A stretch of 64,000 bases of DNA from Hedera helix (Eukaryota > Streptophyta > Magnoliopsida > Apiales > Araliaceae), in contig OX359275.1 in the NCBI GenBank assembly GCA_947179155.2, positions 40,644,898-40,708,897 of the forward strand, in the 5' to 3' direction. The notes under the pieces were generated by a model. The model saw nothing but the letters and a program-made list of their open reading frames with translations, did no database searches and was not told where the DNA came from. Below are positions 36,603-49,790 of this stretch, one piece after another. How positions within the stretch are numbered: the first letter of the stretch is position 1; each line of letters begins with the position of its first letter. The translations under genes and the position numbers were made by a program.

Positions 36603-36898
36603 TAAGGCTGTAAAACGATTCGAACTCGCTTAACTAAAAATTCGATTCGAGTTATAAACGATTTATATATGAGCAAAATTTAAAATTCAATAAATTATTT
36701 GAACATCTTCAAATTACAATTTTTTATTGATATTCGAATCATATTCTTTTGAAAAGTGCAAATTGTTCAGGCTCGATTCGAAATCATGTCCGACTCGATA
36801 TTTAAACGAGTCTTAATCAAACCTTATTTCATACTCGATAAATTTTATAAACCAAATTTGAGCAACTCAATATTCGACTCGATTCGTTTATACCCTTA
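36603..36898. mobile_element. hAT-like MITE, 296 bp, between convergent genes
   Basis: Ends TAAGGCTGTAAAACGATTCG and (inverted) TAAGGGTATAAACGAATCGA are imperfect inverted repeats. Flanks TTCATAGG and TTCATAGA match at 7 of 8. Subterminal words CGATTCGA and ACTCGA recur. It lies between the 3' ends of the formin and BTB-TAZ genes. Confidence 0.8.
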
Positions 36899-37445
36899 TT
36901 CATAGAGTGTAGCACGACCCTTTCAGCTGATTTAATAACCAAATCCCCAGATAACTTATTAGCCCAACTTAAAGATAGAAATGGTATATATTTTCTTCTT
37001 CTCCTTTTTTTTTTTTGGCCTTTTAATTTCCAACTCCAGGTCAAGCTCAAACAAGATATCTTGACCGTTATATAAATGAAATTCAAACCATTTCCAGAAA
37101 ACTTAGAAGTTGATGGCCTGCCAGTATTAGGGTCACTTCTCATTTAAGGTCACTTCTTGTTATTGCAGACACCCATCTTGGTTTGAAATGCCAGAATCAA
37201 ATTAGACACTTGAAATGCACAACTCAAATGTCAGAACAAGCTTAAATGAATTCATATCATGATCGATGAGCATTAGTTTCGTTTAATTGATTTGTCAATG
37301 TTTTTTCAGCATACATGAAATTTACATGCGGAAGTTTTTTTGGGTCAACATGGAACCCTCGATTCATATCTCAATCACCAATACACTTGTACCCAAAATT
37401 TTGTATTTTACATTAGAAAATATGTATTTCCTAAAATCCTTCCTG
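36899..37445. other. 3' region of the BTB-TAZ gene
   Basis: Downstream and 3' untranslated sequence of the minus-strand gene; no exon-like structure. Confidence 0.45.
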
Positions 37446-39403
37446 TCATGTAGATGCCAATGTAAAGAATGGAGCTCCAGAAATGCTCTTTGTTCTCAAG
37501 ATCTTCCTCACCAGTATCCTCCACATAATATCATCCTTCTTGTTCTGCTTCTTTATCCTATACTTAAAATTCCTGTAAAATGGAAGGATTCCTCAGTTCA
37601 GAGAAATGATTAACCTGACTAATATAAGATATGCTTTAGAACATTTTGTGTTGATATTTGATTACAGATTTTGGTTTTTTTTTTTGCAAAATTCAATAGC
37701 TAGTTCATTTTTCTTTTTTATAGTATTACTAAAAGGCGCACCTGCACAGAGGAACCCTACACACATCTGAATCAGCACAGAGGCGGGAGTGCAACTCCAA
37801 GAGCTGCCACATTCTCTTGCAATGAATGCAGCCACCAGGGACTCTCAATTTGCATCTAGATAAGTGGCGGACAAGAGATTCTAATCCTTTACAAGCCTCA
37901 TAATTACAAGGCGCCTGATCCTTATCAAAGGCCTTATCATATGGGCCAATGGTTCGACAACCATCTCTACATATATGAACAAGAGCTTCCATTGCCTCAT
38001 ATAACTGTAGATATATCTTCCCATCTTTCAACTTTCTTGTTCTCTCCTTTTTGGCCTGTGACATTGAACAAAAAATGAATAATGAAGGGGTTTTAACACG
38101 AGCAGCAATGGTAAGTTATTTAGAAAAAAAATAGTACTTACTGCATCTTCAAATATCATAGACCCCACAACTTCCCTCTCTAGCACTGGGTGACTCTCCT
38201 TCATCACCTTCCATCCTTCAGTGGCAGAAATAGCCTTAAAGCTCTTCAGGATGAACCGATAGCAAATGAGGGTAAGCCGAGGGGCATCACACAGAAGTGC
38301 AAGCTGAAAGATATCGGTTACATTTTCTACAGTGAGAAATCCATGCTCTAGCTGCCTTTCACACACTCGCTTTAATGGGGGAACCACAAAGACGTGAGAC
38401 AAAACCAACAAAGGCAAGAGATGTTCCTCCAGTTGTTCTCGTTCATAGCTGCAAATTAGCAAAGAGCAGAATCAAGGTAAATCAAGCTAATGTATCTATG
38501 TCATTCTCTATGGCCTCCATATATGAGTATTTAACATTTCCATTGATTGGGTTCTAACATCTCTAGCCAAATTATCTCTCAAAATGGAGAAGGTCGTGTT
38601 CCAAGAAATCAACTAAAACGAAGAACCACAGTGGGAAAATGTTTACCAAGATGAGTACAAGAATCGAATGAACACTCTAACTGCCTCATGTGGGACCCCA
38701 CGAATCGAGATAGATCTCTGATGACCACTGCGTTTTGATTGCTTTAACAAGCCTTTCAACACTGGAGAAGCTATGCCCTGTTAATAGACATTCAGTTCAT
38801 GAATATAAGAATCTAAATATATGAGATACTACCAAACAGGACAAAGAAATCACTCTCGTATTTGAATAGAAAATATACAAACCATGACCAAGAAACTCAC
38901 GTAACCATAAGTTATAGAAATAATAGAAGACAATAAACCCAATGGAAGCACGGATCATCCAAGAAGCATAACGAGAACCACAATATAATAGTACTACATA
39001 TGTGAGTGACCGGTCATGTAACACAATTTCAAAGTGTTTCTTGTGCCAATTGGCTTATATATTAATGTCGTTATCATATATTATGTCAAACAAGATCTTC
39101 ATTATCATATAGAATAACTCTCATCATATTGAGAAAGTGACGGATAAAACAACTTACAAGAATACTAGCATGTGCATAGATGATACAACCACTATCTGTA
39201 TTGATCAAGACATCCGCTCTGTAACCTTCATTAAAGAGGCGATCCCCCATATCCGGCATAGCTGTGGAGACACCACTGTACCCTGATGAGCCATCCATAG
39301 CTAACCGATTTGGATGATATCTGATAATCACTTGACCAGGTAATGGAGGTGGGACTGGTAACACCATCTCATCATTTAGGGGAGATTTCTCACTGCTGTC
39401 CAT
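37446..39403 (-). CDS. BTB/POZ and TAZ zinc-finger protein (BT family), 374 aa
   Basis: Five exons join in phase: 39158-39403, 38647-38777, 38448... down to 38142, 37742-38055 and 37446-37572. The BTB/POZ domain (about residues 65-130) includes DVLINTDSG, IIYAHASIL and RFLYSSCYE across exon joins. A helical middle (LLPLLVLSHVFVVPPLKRVC) follows. The TAZ zinc finger (about 245-335) contains ALVHICRDGC, CKGLESLVRHLSRCK, GGCIHCKRMWQLLELHS and CRVPLC, with the expected Cys/His pattern. The last exon encodes the basic tail NFKYRIKKQNKK. In Arabidopsis, BT proteins are nuclear and cytosolic adaptors that bind calmodulin, CUL3 and BET proteins in hormone and nutrient responses; the combination of domains is plant-specific. 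Length fits the family (about 360-380). A leader exon likely ends at 39431, with acceptor CTGCAG just upstream. Closest to BT3/BT4 by impression only. Confidence 0.93.
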
Positions 39404-40960
39404 CTTTTGCACCAATGAATAAGCTCAGCCTCTGCAGATATTAGGGTAATCAGATGAAATTTCAATTTCCAAAATATGCAGATAGGAAATTTGTCAAATT
39501 GTACAAGGATTGTCAAAATAAACATAGAATTGAAACATGTTTAATAATAATGAGTTCTTCCCAGACTTTATGCATTTTCCGGTAAACTTGATCATGATGG
39601 AAACAACCTCCATTGTATTGCAACATAAATGATTGCGAAATATCCAGATAGGAACATATTCACATGTGACCCGTGCGCAATAAATAAATATAAATCTACT
39701 AACTGTATGGGTAAACAAGGACATGATTCAGGTTGGAAAAATCCTCTTCAACACTAGGCAACACATTCTTGCCTAAACAACCCTGTCAATTATTTTTGCC
39801 AAAACACTACCATATCCATGATGGAATAGGTGAAAGAAAAACTCAGACCATTTTTCATCACCCCATATAGGATAAATTGGCCATAAAGCTAAACCTTGTA
39901 AGCATAATCATTCAATACCTCCTACAAGAAAAAGAGGAAAAGAATAATAGAAATACCTCTAATAATAGAAATACCTCTTTATTATCCACATATCAAAGTA
40001 GTACCATTTGCATATTGAATGATTTTGCACATTTGTTAATAACCACCCCTGGTCTAACTCTTTTGTTTATCAGCAGAGGAATTAGAAACTAATTCTCTTG
40101 TATAGAATAAGAAGAATATCCAAATTTCAAAATGGATACAGAATTAGATTTAAGGAGACCCTTTTATCATTTAATAATAATTAAAATTGAAAGTAGAGGC
40201 AAATAGAATAGATTTTTTTTTTACCTTTTAACAGAAAAATTACAGGAGGATGCTCCTGTAGTTGGAATCTTGGTGAATAACTTGCTCCTAGATCTCCCTT
40301 AGAACTCTCAACAATTTTGGAGTGCACAATAAATGTTATATATACACAATGCAAAATCCACCTACCAACTTGTCTGAAAAAACACAATATTGCAAACCCT
40401 CTGATCAATTCCAGAGCATTAACAACAATAAATAAATAAAAACGCCACCGCCTTTTTTGTGTAAGAATTGACAATTGGCCTCGGCCTTAATCTCAACAAT
40501 TACAGGGGATGAATGATGATGGGAAACTGTATGTCAATCACTTGTCCTACGTATTTTTATCTCTCTTCTCTCTCCCCCTGGAACCTCAATCCGATTTTGT
40601 GAGGGTATATATATTTATTAATATATAAAGAACACACAAAATCACTTAGAAAAATCTACAATGTGAATCTGTACCCTCTATCTCAGAGCAAAATCCCACC
40701 AGCCCTTTTCCTGTAACAATGGGAAGACTGGATTTTGAGGTCCAGGAGAGACAGAGATAGAGAGAGTTTGAAAGAAACCAAAACCTGAGATTGTACATAC
40801 GCATACACATACGCACATATAAATATATAGAGAGAGAAAGGGAAAAGGGAAATAATGACGTGGAGAGAGAGACACGTGAAAAGACTGGGTAATTAGAAGC
40901 GGAAATGATCTGTATATGTGTCAGCTCCAACTCGGATGGTATCGATCTAATCCACACCCT
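39404..40960 (-). other. 5' leader, leader intron and promoter region of the BTB-TAZ gene
   Basis: On the minus strand an acceptor at 39432-39433 leaves a 28-bp leader piece before the ATG. A pyrimidine-rich stretch at about 40640-40860 (CT microsatellites, CTCTCTCTATATAT) looks like the first leader exon and core promoter. The exact exon limits are not determined. No other gene is seen. Confidence 0.4.
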
Positions 40961-41008
40961 CTAATTAAACCGTGCATGTTGTACTAGTTTAATACAGGAC
41001 TATTGTAC

Positions 41009-41044
<36 letters not shown>

Positions 41045-41889
41045 CAGGAGTGTATCTATATATATATATATATAATGACTAAGATAAAATCGTATTTTCA
41101 TCTTATTTTTTAGAAGTAGTTGTTCAATTCTACTCTTTAGGAGTGATTTCTTAAAATTTAACAATAAATTTTAATTAACCTTCTTAAAAAAAATTATTTT
41201 ATCAATTTTACTATAATCGATCTTCCAATATATTTAAACCTGATAGCAGACTGGGTCAACTCCAAACGGATCGGATTATAAGCAGATCGAGTCAAAATAG
41301 TTTAAATTTTTTTGAACTGAAAATAAGAAATTTGTCATTCAAGTTAGGCCGGACGAACCCGGCATGTAGACCATTTTTTTTAACAATTATAATTATGTTA
41401 TAAAAATTAAATAATTGACTTGATTCTCTTTTTATTATATTATATTATATTATAGGGATTGATCACTTGTGATTCACAACACCTTAACATGAAACAAAGT
41501 ATACATACAAATCCTTTAAATTGGCTCTTGGTTGTTTTTTTGTAATAGGCTGACAGCTCTAAGAAAGCTGGACACAGTACCAATACCACCGCCACCACTA
41601 CCACAACCACATCTCTAATGATCTAATCTAATGTTCTTAGTCTATAGTAATTACTACATAGTTGTAGTGCTTTTGTTTTATAGATATCACTCAAATAAAG
41701 AACAAAACAACCCACCCTCTATTTTTATTTTTTATAATGTGAATTCAAGTTTTCCATAGCGTGGGTACATGTTGGCCAGCAGTTTGTAGCATTTGTAGCA
41801 TCTAGTGGTTTAAAGCATTTGTAGGTATAAATCATCATCACATAAGATTCTAGTGAACATAAAGGAACAATTCTACTGCTTTAAAAAAA
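40961..41889. other. Intergenic region with AT repeats and diverged repeat words
   Basis: Two AT dinucleotide runs at 41012-41041 and 41057-41074 are each preceded by an AATACAGGA word, suggesting a small local duplication. The stretch 41220-41370 has repeat-derived words (GACTGGGTCAA, GCCGGACGAACCC). No gene is supported. Confidence 0.5.
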
Positions 41890-42117
41890 GGATTTTCTTA
41901 ATGTGTGCTCTTAGGGCATACACTAAGTGTAAAAAACGATGTATAATATTATTTGTTTATGTAGGCGCACTGAATTCAATGTATAAAAAAAATAATATAC
42001 TAGTGGACCCCATCTATTGAATTCAGTGCAACTATATAAAAAATTAATTTTTAACGGGCCCCATCTCTTATTTTTTGTGTTTAGTGTGTGCCCTTAAGAC
42101 ACACATTAAGCGAACCC
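41890..42117. mobile_element. Mutator-like MITE, 228 bp
   Basis: Inverted ends of about 40 bp: left GGATTTTCTTAATGTGTGCT continuing CTTAGGGCATACACTAA, right (complement) GGGTTCGCTTAATGTGTGTC continuing TTAAGGGCACACACTAA. Flanks TTAAAAAAA and TTAAAAGAA match at 8 of 9, consistent with an aged 9-bp Mutator-type duplication. Confidence 0.82.
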
Positions 42118-43189
42118 TTAAAAGAATAGTTAGCTATTGGAAGGCCAAATAACAGTTGAAATAATATTTTCAACTAATGTAAGGATCTGTATCCTTTGGA
42201 AAATCAGATAACTTAAAAAATATTTATCATAAAAAATTAATTATAAAATATTTTCAACTAATGTTCTCTGTGTTTAGCAGATTAGTTAGTGTAAATCTTC
42301 ACATTTAACTAGTTTCAAGCCGAGTTTGCCTCTTTATAACATTTATAGTAAAAAAAAAAAAAAAATTGGCTTGCAGGCCTGGCCACAACGGGTTAGATCA
42401 AAATTGAACGGGTCAAAATGGCTCAAATTTTTATGGACTAAAAAATTAAGGCCCAAAATCCAATTTTTTATGAACGGATCAAGCCGGCTCGGGTTAATTT
42501 TGGCAGGTCTAAATATATTGAAGTCGAAAGTAGAAACACAATTTATTATACATCAATGATTTTCAAACTCGGACCAGATCGTCGGCTCTCCGGTCCGGTT
42601 CAAGCTAAAAAATCAGTTTTGGTCAAAACCCGATCAAACTCAGTAACCAGACAATTTGACCGGTCAACCCAGTGACCTGGTCACCTGTTTTACCGATTTC
42701 CTACTTTTAAAAAAAAATTAATTTAAACATTTGAACTTGATTAAATGTATCATTGATTGAGTTTTGAGTAATGATCACTGTAAGACCCCGAATTTTATGA
42801 AATATAAAATTTAATTTTTCTTCACATATATATTTTTCTGAAACAGTAAGTGGTTAAATTGACGAAATTGAAAGTTAAGGATGTTATGTGCAAATTTTAT
42901 TTTGTCGGACAAAATTCACTTTGTCGGGGAATATTCGTTTTGTCGGGGAATATTCGAGCCGTACGACGGCGCCGAAATAACAAATTATTGGTGGACCCCA
43001 CAACGGAATATTTGTTGGATATAGAAAACGACAGAAGTAACCTTTTTATATAAAAATAGTCAACGGTGTTAACTGTTAAAATACCGGTGATAAAAGAATA
43101 GTAGCATACGGTAATTTATAGTATTTTTCTGTAGCACACGGTATTGCACAGTGTCTCATATTATTGGTCTGATAATTGACACCGTAACT

Positions 43190-43410
43190 GTTGCGCATCA
43201 TTTCATCAATAATTGTCACTGCATAATATTTTATATTATCAATTCAATTATTGTTGTTACACAGTATTTTGCATTATTGATTCAATAATTGTCATTACAC
43301 TATATTTCATATCATTGACTCAATAATTGTTGCTGCACTGTTTTTAAAATTATTGAATCTAATAATTGTCACAGTAGCAAATATACTGTAATTTATATTA
43401 TTAAATTAAT
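43190..43410. repeat. Degenerate tandem array, about 50-bp unit, in the LTR
   Basis: TCAATAATTGTC/TTACTGCA-like units recur at least four times, each followed by ATATTTTATATTAT-like sequence. Confidence 0.7.
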
Positions 43411-43703
43411 AATAATCTGTAACGTGTTTATTACATTATTGTTGAATTATTGTTGTAGCATTATTTTATATGTTGGACCCACAGGAAGAATAAATAAATA
43501 AATAAAATAAAAATAAACATAAAAAATTATTAATTTTACTATTTGAAATAGTAACGTGAATAGTAACATGTGGGCCCCTGTAGGACCCACTTGAAAAAAA
43601 TTTGCAGGAAGGAAAAGCAGCCAGCGGCTGCGTGCTGAAAATATTCAACACTGGCGTGCAGCACGCCAGTGCTCACCTACCACGCATAGTGAAAATTTTC
43701 TCC

Positions 43704-43711
43704 TATAAATA
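43704..43711 (+). promoter_or_regulatory. TATA box of the LTR
   Basis: TATAAATA preceded by TTTTCTCC and followed by GCTTGCTCAACTG, a typical LTR core promoter context; indicates plus-strand orientation. Confidence 0.5.
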
Positions 43712-44669
43712 GCTTGCTCAACTGAATAGAAAAATCACACCTAAAACATAAAATTTTTCTATAAGAATTTTATGAGTTTTCTCTGAGAATAGTAAGCTTA
43801 TTTTGAGAGTTTGAAAGCCAAAAGGAGTGCAGAAAATTTTCAAGTAAGTATTTTATTAAAGAGTAGTAATTTCATAAATTCCTATATTTCACGGTATTCA
43901 CAAATCTTCCTTTAGAAGACTCTTCTATTAGAAGATTCATTTTTAAAAGCTTTCTTTGGAAGATTTATTTTGGAATATTATTTTTAAAACTATTTTAAAG
44001 TTGGTATTTTATACTACAAAAATTATGTTAAATATATATAATTTTGATAGTTCATAATATATGAGTTATCATACACTTTGAAGTTTACATTTTGTAATTA
44101 CTAATTTTATTATAAATATATAGGTTGATCAATCTCATTTAAATCAATATCCAGTCACGTGTTAAGGTAAGAAATGTCATTTTTTTACACTCTTGAACTT
44201 GCTACGGTAAGGGATATTATTTTCTTTCATACTCCTGAATCGAAACTTATTATGGAACTATTGCTTCTATAATTCCTGAAAATATTATATGTTCCATAAT
44301 AGTTGAACTTCATTATTTCAACTGAACCTTCCTATTTTCTGAATCTTTCTATTGAACTGTAACCGTTATTCTGAACTGAGAATCTTGAATAACATTTTTA
44401 AATTTCACTCTACATCATGTTGACAATTTGGACATTATTTGAATCTGCACAAAGTAAACTTCTGATACTTATTGTTTATCCTGTTCTTCTGTTCATCATT
44501 TGTATCACTGTTATTTGTATTAATCATCAAGAATCAAACTGTTGTGAATATCTGTGGCCGGGGGCACAGATGTGATATAATTGTTGAACAGATGATAGGT
44601 TAAAGGCGATATACTAGGTTAAAGGCGATACATCTGTTCGGTGTCTTTTATGGCACGTGGTGAATGTTC

Positions 44670-44956
44670 TCTTTGGCCCGTAGTGCAAAGATGAACTGTT
44701 GGTTGGTATGATTATGACCAAAGGCTGAATCTGGTATAATCATGACCGTTGGTGCTTTATTGAATATCTTTGGCCCGTAGTGCAAAGATGAACTGTTGAT
44801 TGATATGATTATTACCAAAGGCTGAATCTGGTATAATCATGACCGTTGGTGTTATATTAAATGTCTTTGGCCCGTAGTGCAAATATGAACTGTTGATCTG
44901 CATGATTATGATCAGGAACTGTGAATTTTTATTATCATGACTAATGGTATTTCAGA
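44670..44956. repeat. Tandem array, 97-bp unit, about three copies, in the LTR
   Basis: Units starting TCTTTGGCCCGTAGTGCAAA begin at 44670, 44767 and 44864, exactly 97 bp apart; the third decays after about 90 bp. Confidence 0.93.
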
Positions 44957-45930
44957 TGATAAAAGTTGATGATATTTTTACAAAAAAGAGAAGCGAGTGG
45001 ACATTATAGTCTGCATTATTCTTCTAATAGATTGCTCATTCCGCTGCTATTATTGATCTAAACGTTGTTTAAGAATTTAACTACAGTTTTTGATATAAAC
45101 CTTATAGTCTATTGTATTCTATCAAGAACTCAACTGTTGAAGGCTAATGATAATTTATTCGTCATTATCTTAGTCATGATATTTCTTACTGGGCTATTTG
45201 AGCTCACCCTTTTGTTCCATTATTTTTCAACAGGATATGAGAACGTAGCTGGGTCTAGCCGGGGAATGGAGTGGGAGTCCGAGGAATAGCTGTCCTAGTC
45301 TTCACGTGTTGTAAAATAGTGTGGCAATAATAGTGAAGACTTAGTTGTGTATTATTATACACGGTATTGTTGTACGTTGTGTTTTGTTGTAATAATTTTG
45401 TTGTAGTCTTTTGACGACTCAAGTTTGGGCTGTGTGGGCCTAGATTTGGGGGCGTCACAATCACGATTTAATATTTTTCTTTTCATATAAATTTAATATT
45501 TATTTGAATTGTATATAGTAAATATTGTACAAATAAATTTATTTTTTTGCCGAATTTGATTGAATGTATCCCAGAGATGTTTATGTTTATTTGTGTTTCA
45601 TTTTATCAGTCTTGAATTTTGAGTTATAATCATGATTTAATATATTTTTTTATATATAAATTTAGTATTTATTTGAATTGTATAAAATAAATATTATATT
45701 AATAGGTTTAATTTTTTTTTTGCACATAAATTGATTAATTTTTCATATTTACTAAATACTATATATAATATATAATAATAATTAATATATTTAATTATTT
45801 ATTATTTATCACGTATCAATGACGTTATCGATTCAATAACGGTCCGATCACAGTTGAACCAATAATTTATTTACTCAATATTTTTTTTGATTTAATAACC
45901 GATCCAAATCTAAAAATACTGGACATTATA

Positions 45931-48100
45931 TCAACATTCATAACTCCATCGTCACCTACTTTTACGTTTTCTTCGTCAGGTTTTGATGGTTATTTATATT
46001 AGTGTTAATGTTGACAGTTTTATATGAATGACTCAGTATGTCGTTTGTGTTTAATTTGTGGATTATAGGCTATAAAGTTATGATTTTTATGACCAGTGGC
46101 ATTATTCACCGTCAATTCATGTGTAGGTATACCATGTGCATTATTCACCGTCAATCACCGCCATTATTATTTTTTTCTTTTCTAACATGGTTGGTATACC
46201 ATGTGCATGAATTCATGTGTACGATATTTATCAGTTTTTTGTTTTGTTTTCAATAATGTTTTAATTTCATTAAATACTCAAAAAGAAACAATAATATATA
46301 TTTTGGTATATCTAATGACTGTTAGAGGCATCATTCTAACTTGGTTATAAAAGTCAAAAGAAAAATAAACAAATCTTGACAAGAGAACCTAAGAAAAAAA
46401 ATATGTAAAAGAAAAGGAGAAATGGAGAAATATTTTTAAAATTTTTATTTTTAATAATATCTTGACGACAAAAAATTGAATACAAAAAAATATATATATA
46501 TAAAAAAAAAAAAAGAAGAAGGAAAACATGCTTTTTAAAGTTTTATTTTTGTTTTCAGTAATATCTTCATGAGAAAAGATTAAATACAAAAAAAATATAC
46601 AAAATTATATATATAATAATAATAATAATTGATTATAGCCAACAATAACTAATTATAAGGTGACATATTATTTTTTTATGGTTTTTTATAGTGTTAATTA
46701 TATTGAGATTCAGTTTTACATTTACTAAGACAAGTGACTAATTATAATTTGATACATATTTTTTTATGACTTTTTATGGTGTTAATTATATTGAGATTTG
46801 ATTTATCTACTTCTGTCATCGTAAGTGTTTCATATAAATTAGGCTGAAATTCAAAAGTAAATGGACAACTAAATTTAACTATTTTTAAAAAATAGTTTAA
46901 CTGTTAGAATAGTATAATGAAACAATGCAATTGAAATATAAATCATGATAAGTCTAAAATAATTAATTTAACATAGGTAATATCCAAATTTGTATTAATA
47001 AAATACTATCTAAATTTAAAAATATTAAAAAGGAAGATTTTTTTCTTTCCTATTCAAATTAGTACAGGTATTATACAAATTTATAATAATTAAATATATA
47101 CTATTAAAATCTGTAAATTATTCAAAAGAAACCTAACCAAATTAAAAATTAAAATTTTATCAAATCGCATGATTAATTATATTAGTAATATAGTGAATTT
47201 TCTTAAAACACAATAAATAAATAAATAGTTGAAAAATTATAATGATTCATAGTTCTATTTAGATTAGAATTTAAGCAAATTTTGTTAATATAAACACTCA
47301 TTTAGAATTAAATTACAAGATTAAATAAATATAATTATTTTTTCATAATCATAACTAAATAAATTTACACACCATTCAAATATTTAGCTTAATAATTAAT
47401 CGCATGAACATAAAATATATTATTTAATAATTTATTATTCAGACAAATATTTAATAATTTAATAACTACAATCATCTTTTCAAAATCCTAAGTAAATACT
47501 TATTTTATATTTAATTAATTATCGTAGTAACTAAAATAATGAAACATTATTCATGTCGTCCGTACTTCGTACGGGGTCGGTGAGCTTGTTATATATACGG
47601 ACCAGTTCACGATTTATTTTTAATCGTGTTCTTTAGACACATATTCTTGCCTTTTCTAATTCCATTCTCAACTGCTTTTCTCGTATGACTTTACTTGATC
47701 TAATTGACTTTTTTTTATAACCAAATTAACCAATTTTAAGATTAATAATTAGACAAATATTTTAAAAATTTTGAAATTAAATCAATTACCTTTGATAGTA
47801 TATTGATTGATATAATTTTTCATGGTAATAATTTAGTGTTTATATTTAATAAATTTAAGAATCAAATTTTATTTTAAATATGGTCAATTTAATCATAAAA
47901 TATCAATTAAAATAAATAAAATTAAACGGGAGGGGTATTAATTACAACAAAACGAATGTCCTATATTTATTTACATACGTAATACATAAACAAAACAAAA
48001 ATCTTCTACCTTGAGTCTTCACTTTATTTGAGAAGGAATCTTTCCAAAATTATATTCTTATTCAGTGGCCAGTTTCGATAGAGTTTTTTTTCAACCATTC
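45931..48100. other. AT-rich intergenic region
   Basis: No gene is supported. Short duplications occur (for example ATTCACCGTCAAT at about 46105 and 46144; TACCATGTGCAT twice; GTGTTAATTATATTGAGATT twice near 46690-46800). The remainder is low-complexity. Confidence 0.5.
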
Positions 48101-48119
48101 TTCACAAATAACTTCCATG

Positions 48120-49330
48120 ACGGCACCACCACCGTCACCCAACCATCACAACAATTTCCACGGAGAAATACGCTCGCAGTCATGTCAACCAATAGATGCT
48201 GACATCAACGTCGTTTCCAAGAAGTCCAAAATATGAGGAAGTCTTAGTTTCGAATTTTTTCAGATATATTAAAACTTTTTTAGATATATTACATTTAATA
48301 TATGAAGTGGTGGACAAACAAAGAGAGGGAAGTTTATTAACTCTTCAATCTCAATGAGAAAAGCATGACAAGCAATTTGCAGATCTAATAAGAGTCGAAG
48401 ACAACCTATTAAGTAAATATGTAACATTTTCCCGATCAGGTCTCTACGGCTCTCATCACACTTGCAGAAATACTAGCACTTGGACATCTGATTCGGAAAG
48501 ACACTGAAGAAAAAGAAGAACAAGATCCCCTTCATAACATAGAAGTGGTGGTCAATCCCGAAGACAACACCAAAATTGCAATATTTTTTTCTAAAGAAAC
48601 GTCTCCCCAATGATCCCTTAAGGGACGCGTCAGAGTCAAAGGCAGCAAATTCTGCATATCTCCTTTCACTGAGGATCTTAATAAAGTTAGGATTAACAGA
48701 TCACTCAAAGCCCTAAATTTGGAGAAGTATAATGGAACAATTGATCCTTATGACCATACTTATTCTTATAAACGTTTAATGCACTTTTATAGTCATAGTG
48801 TTGTAGGAAGGTGTCACCTCTACATCTCTATCCTAAAGAAAACTGCTAGGAAATGGGTGGTTACGCTTACTCCTCGTTCCATCGGCTAATGAGAAGAATT
48901 AAAAAATAATTCACACTTGTTTCGGCAACAATAAGAAATGTGGAAAAAGAATGACTTCACTGATTCAATTAAGACAATAGTCAAATGAATCTCTTTGGCA
49001 ATACATCAAGAGATTCTGGGAAACATTAGATAAAATTCCCACGTTGGATCCAGCTTAGGCAATATAATTTCTCACACTGGGTTTGAATGTTGACAAATCC
49101 AACCGCCTGATCAAGAAAATGATCTCTAAACCCCTCAAAATCTTACAAAGACGTATGATAAGGTTGAAAACTTCATAGAGATAAAAGAGGTCATTGCCAG
49201 TTTTCGAGGTCCTTTGAAAAACAACGATGATTACCATCAAAAAAGAGATCCCAAGGTCGATGGGTCTGATAAAAGACTTTGAAAGACACAAGCCAGTTTA
49301 CTATTCTAGTTATTCCCTTTAGGATGCCAA
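48120..49330 (+). pseudogene. Decayed Ty3/Gypsy gag region
   Basis: Translation of about 48650-48890 gives a recognisable gag core (PFTEDLNKVRIN, KYNGTIDPYDH, ARKWVVTLTPRSI). After stops and frame changes, 48970-49050 reads NESLWQYIKRFWETLDKIP, the next conserved gag block. The N-terminal part from 48120 has only a Pro/His-rich opening. No zinc knuckle, protease or polymerase follows. At least four disruptions make it non-functional. It is a lone, old fragment of a plant Ty3/Gypsy retrotransposon. Confidence 0.75.
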
Positions 49331-49790
49331 GACTAGGTATCCAAATATTGGGAAATTGACATATGCCCTGGTTATCTTCAGTAGAAAATTTCGACCATAC
49401 TTCTAAGGAAGGAGTATTATTGTTTTGACTTTCCAGTTCCTCAGACGGGTCCTCTATTGGTTTAATACTTTTGAGGTTATTTCAACTAACATGCTTTGCT
49501 TATTCAAATAATGATTCTATCTTAATGTTATTATTCTATACTTTGTATTTTGATCTAATGTATCATTTACCTGACTTTTTAGTCTTATCTTCAGTTTTAT
49601 CAAATAAGGTTAGGGATTAAAAAAGCCTAAGTGCTAACATGCTATCAAATAATACAATAATTACATAATTTATTTATCACAAAATGAAGAGAAAATTCAC
49701 TCTTTATAAAATAAAGAGAAGATAATTGTATTACTTCTAAATTGAAGGTGTCCCATTTAATTAGAAATTGAATTTTCCTTCATTTGGGCT

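Larger units (their letters stand above)
42779..45459. mobile_element. Solo-LTR-like element, 2,681 bp
   Basis: It begins TGTAAGACCCCG and ends GGGGGCGTCACA, the canonical TG...CA of LTRs, and is flanked by an exact 5-bp duplication ATCAC (42774-42778, 45460-45464). A TATA box (TATAAATA, 43704-43711) lies about one third in, as expected for a U3-R boundary. No primer-binding site or coding domain adjoins it, so a solo LTR produced by LTR-LTR recombination is the simplest reading. The termini resemble long LTRs of plant Ty3/Gypsy chromoviruses; that assignment is from memory of terminal motifs and is uncertain. It contains two tandem arrays. Confidence 0.82.
42553..45930. mobile_element. Older MITE split by a solo-LTR insertion
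   Basis: The left part (42553-42778) starts CAATGATTTTCAAACTCGGA and resembles the right end (inverted) of the hAT-like MITE at 22472. The right part (about 45820-45930) resembles, inverted, that MITE's left end, sharing GGACCGTTATTGAATC. The two halves were separated by the 2.68-kb element at 42779. Between 45465 and 45820 the sequence is AT-rich with a duplicated AATATTTATTTGAATTGTAT word. The right border is approximate and no convincing target duplication of the MITE was found. Confidence 0.55.

Noticed and set aside
42779..45459. DNA transposon interpretation of the 2.68-kb element, since its ends are partly inverted
   Set aside because: TG...CA ends, 5-bp target duplication and an internal TATA box fit an LTR better, and inverted similarity beyond the ends is weak.
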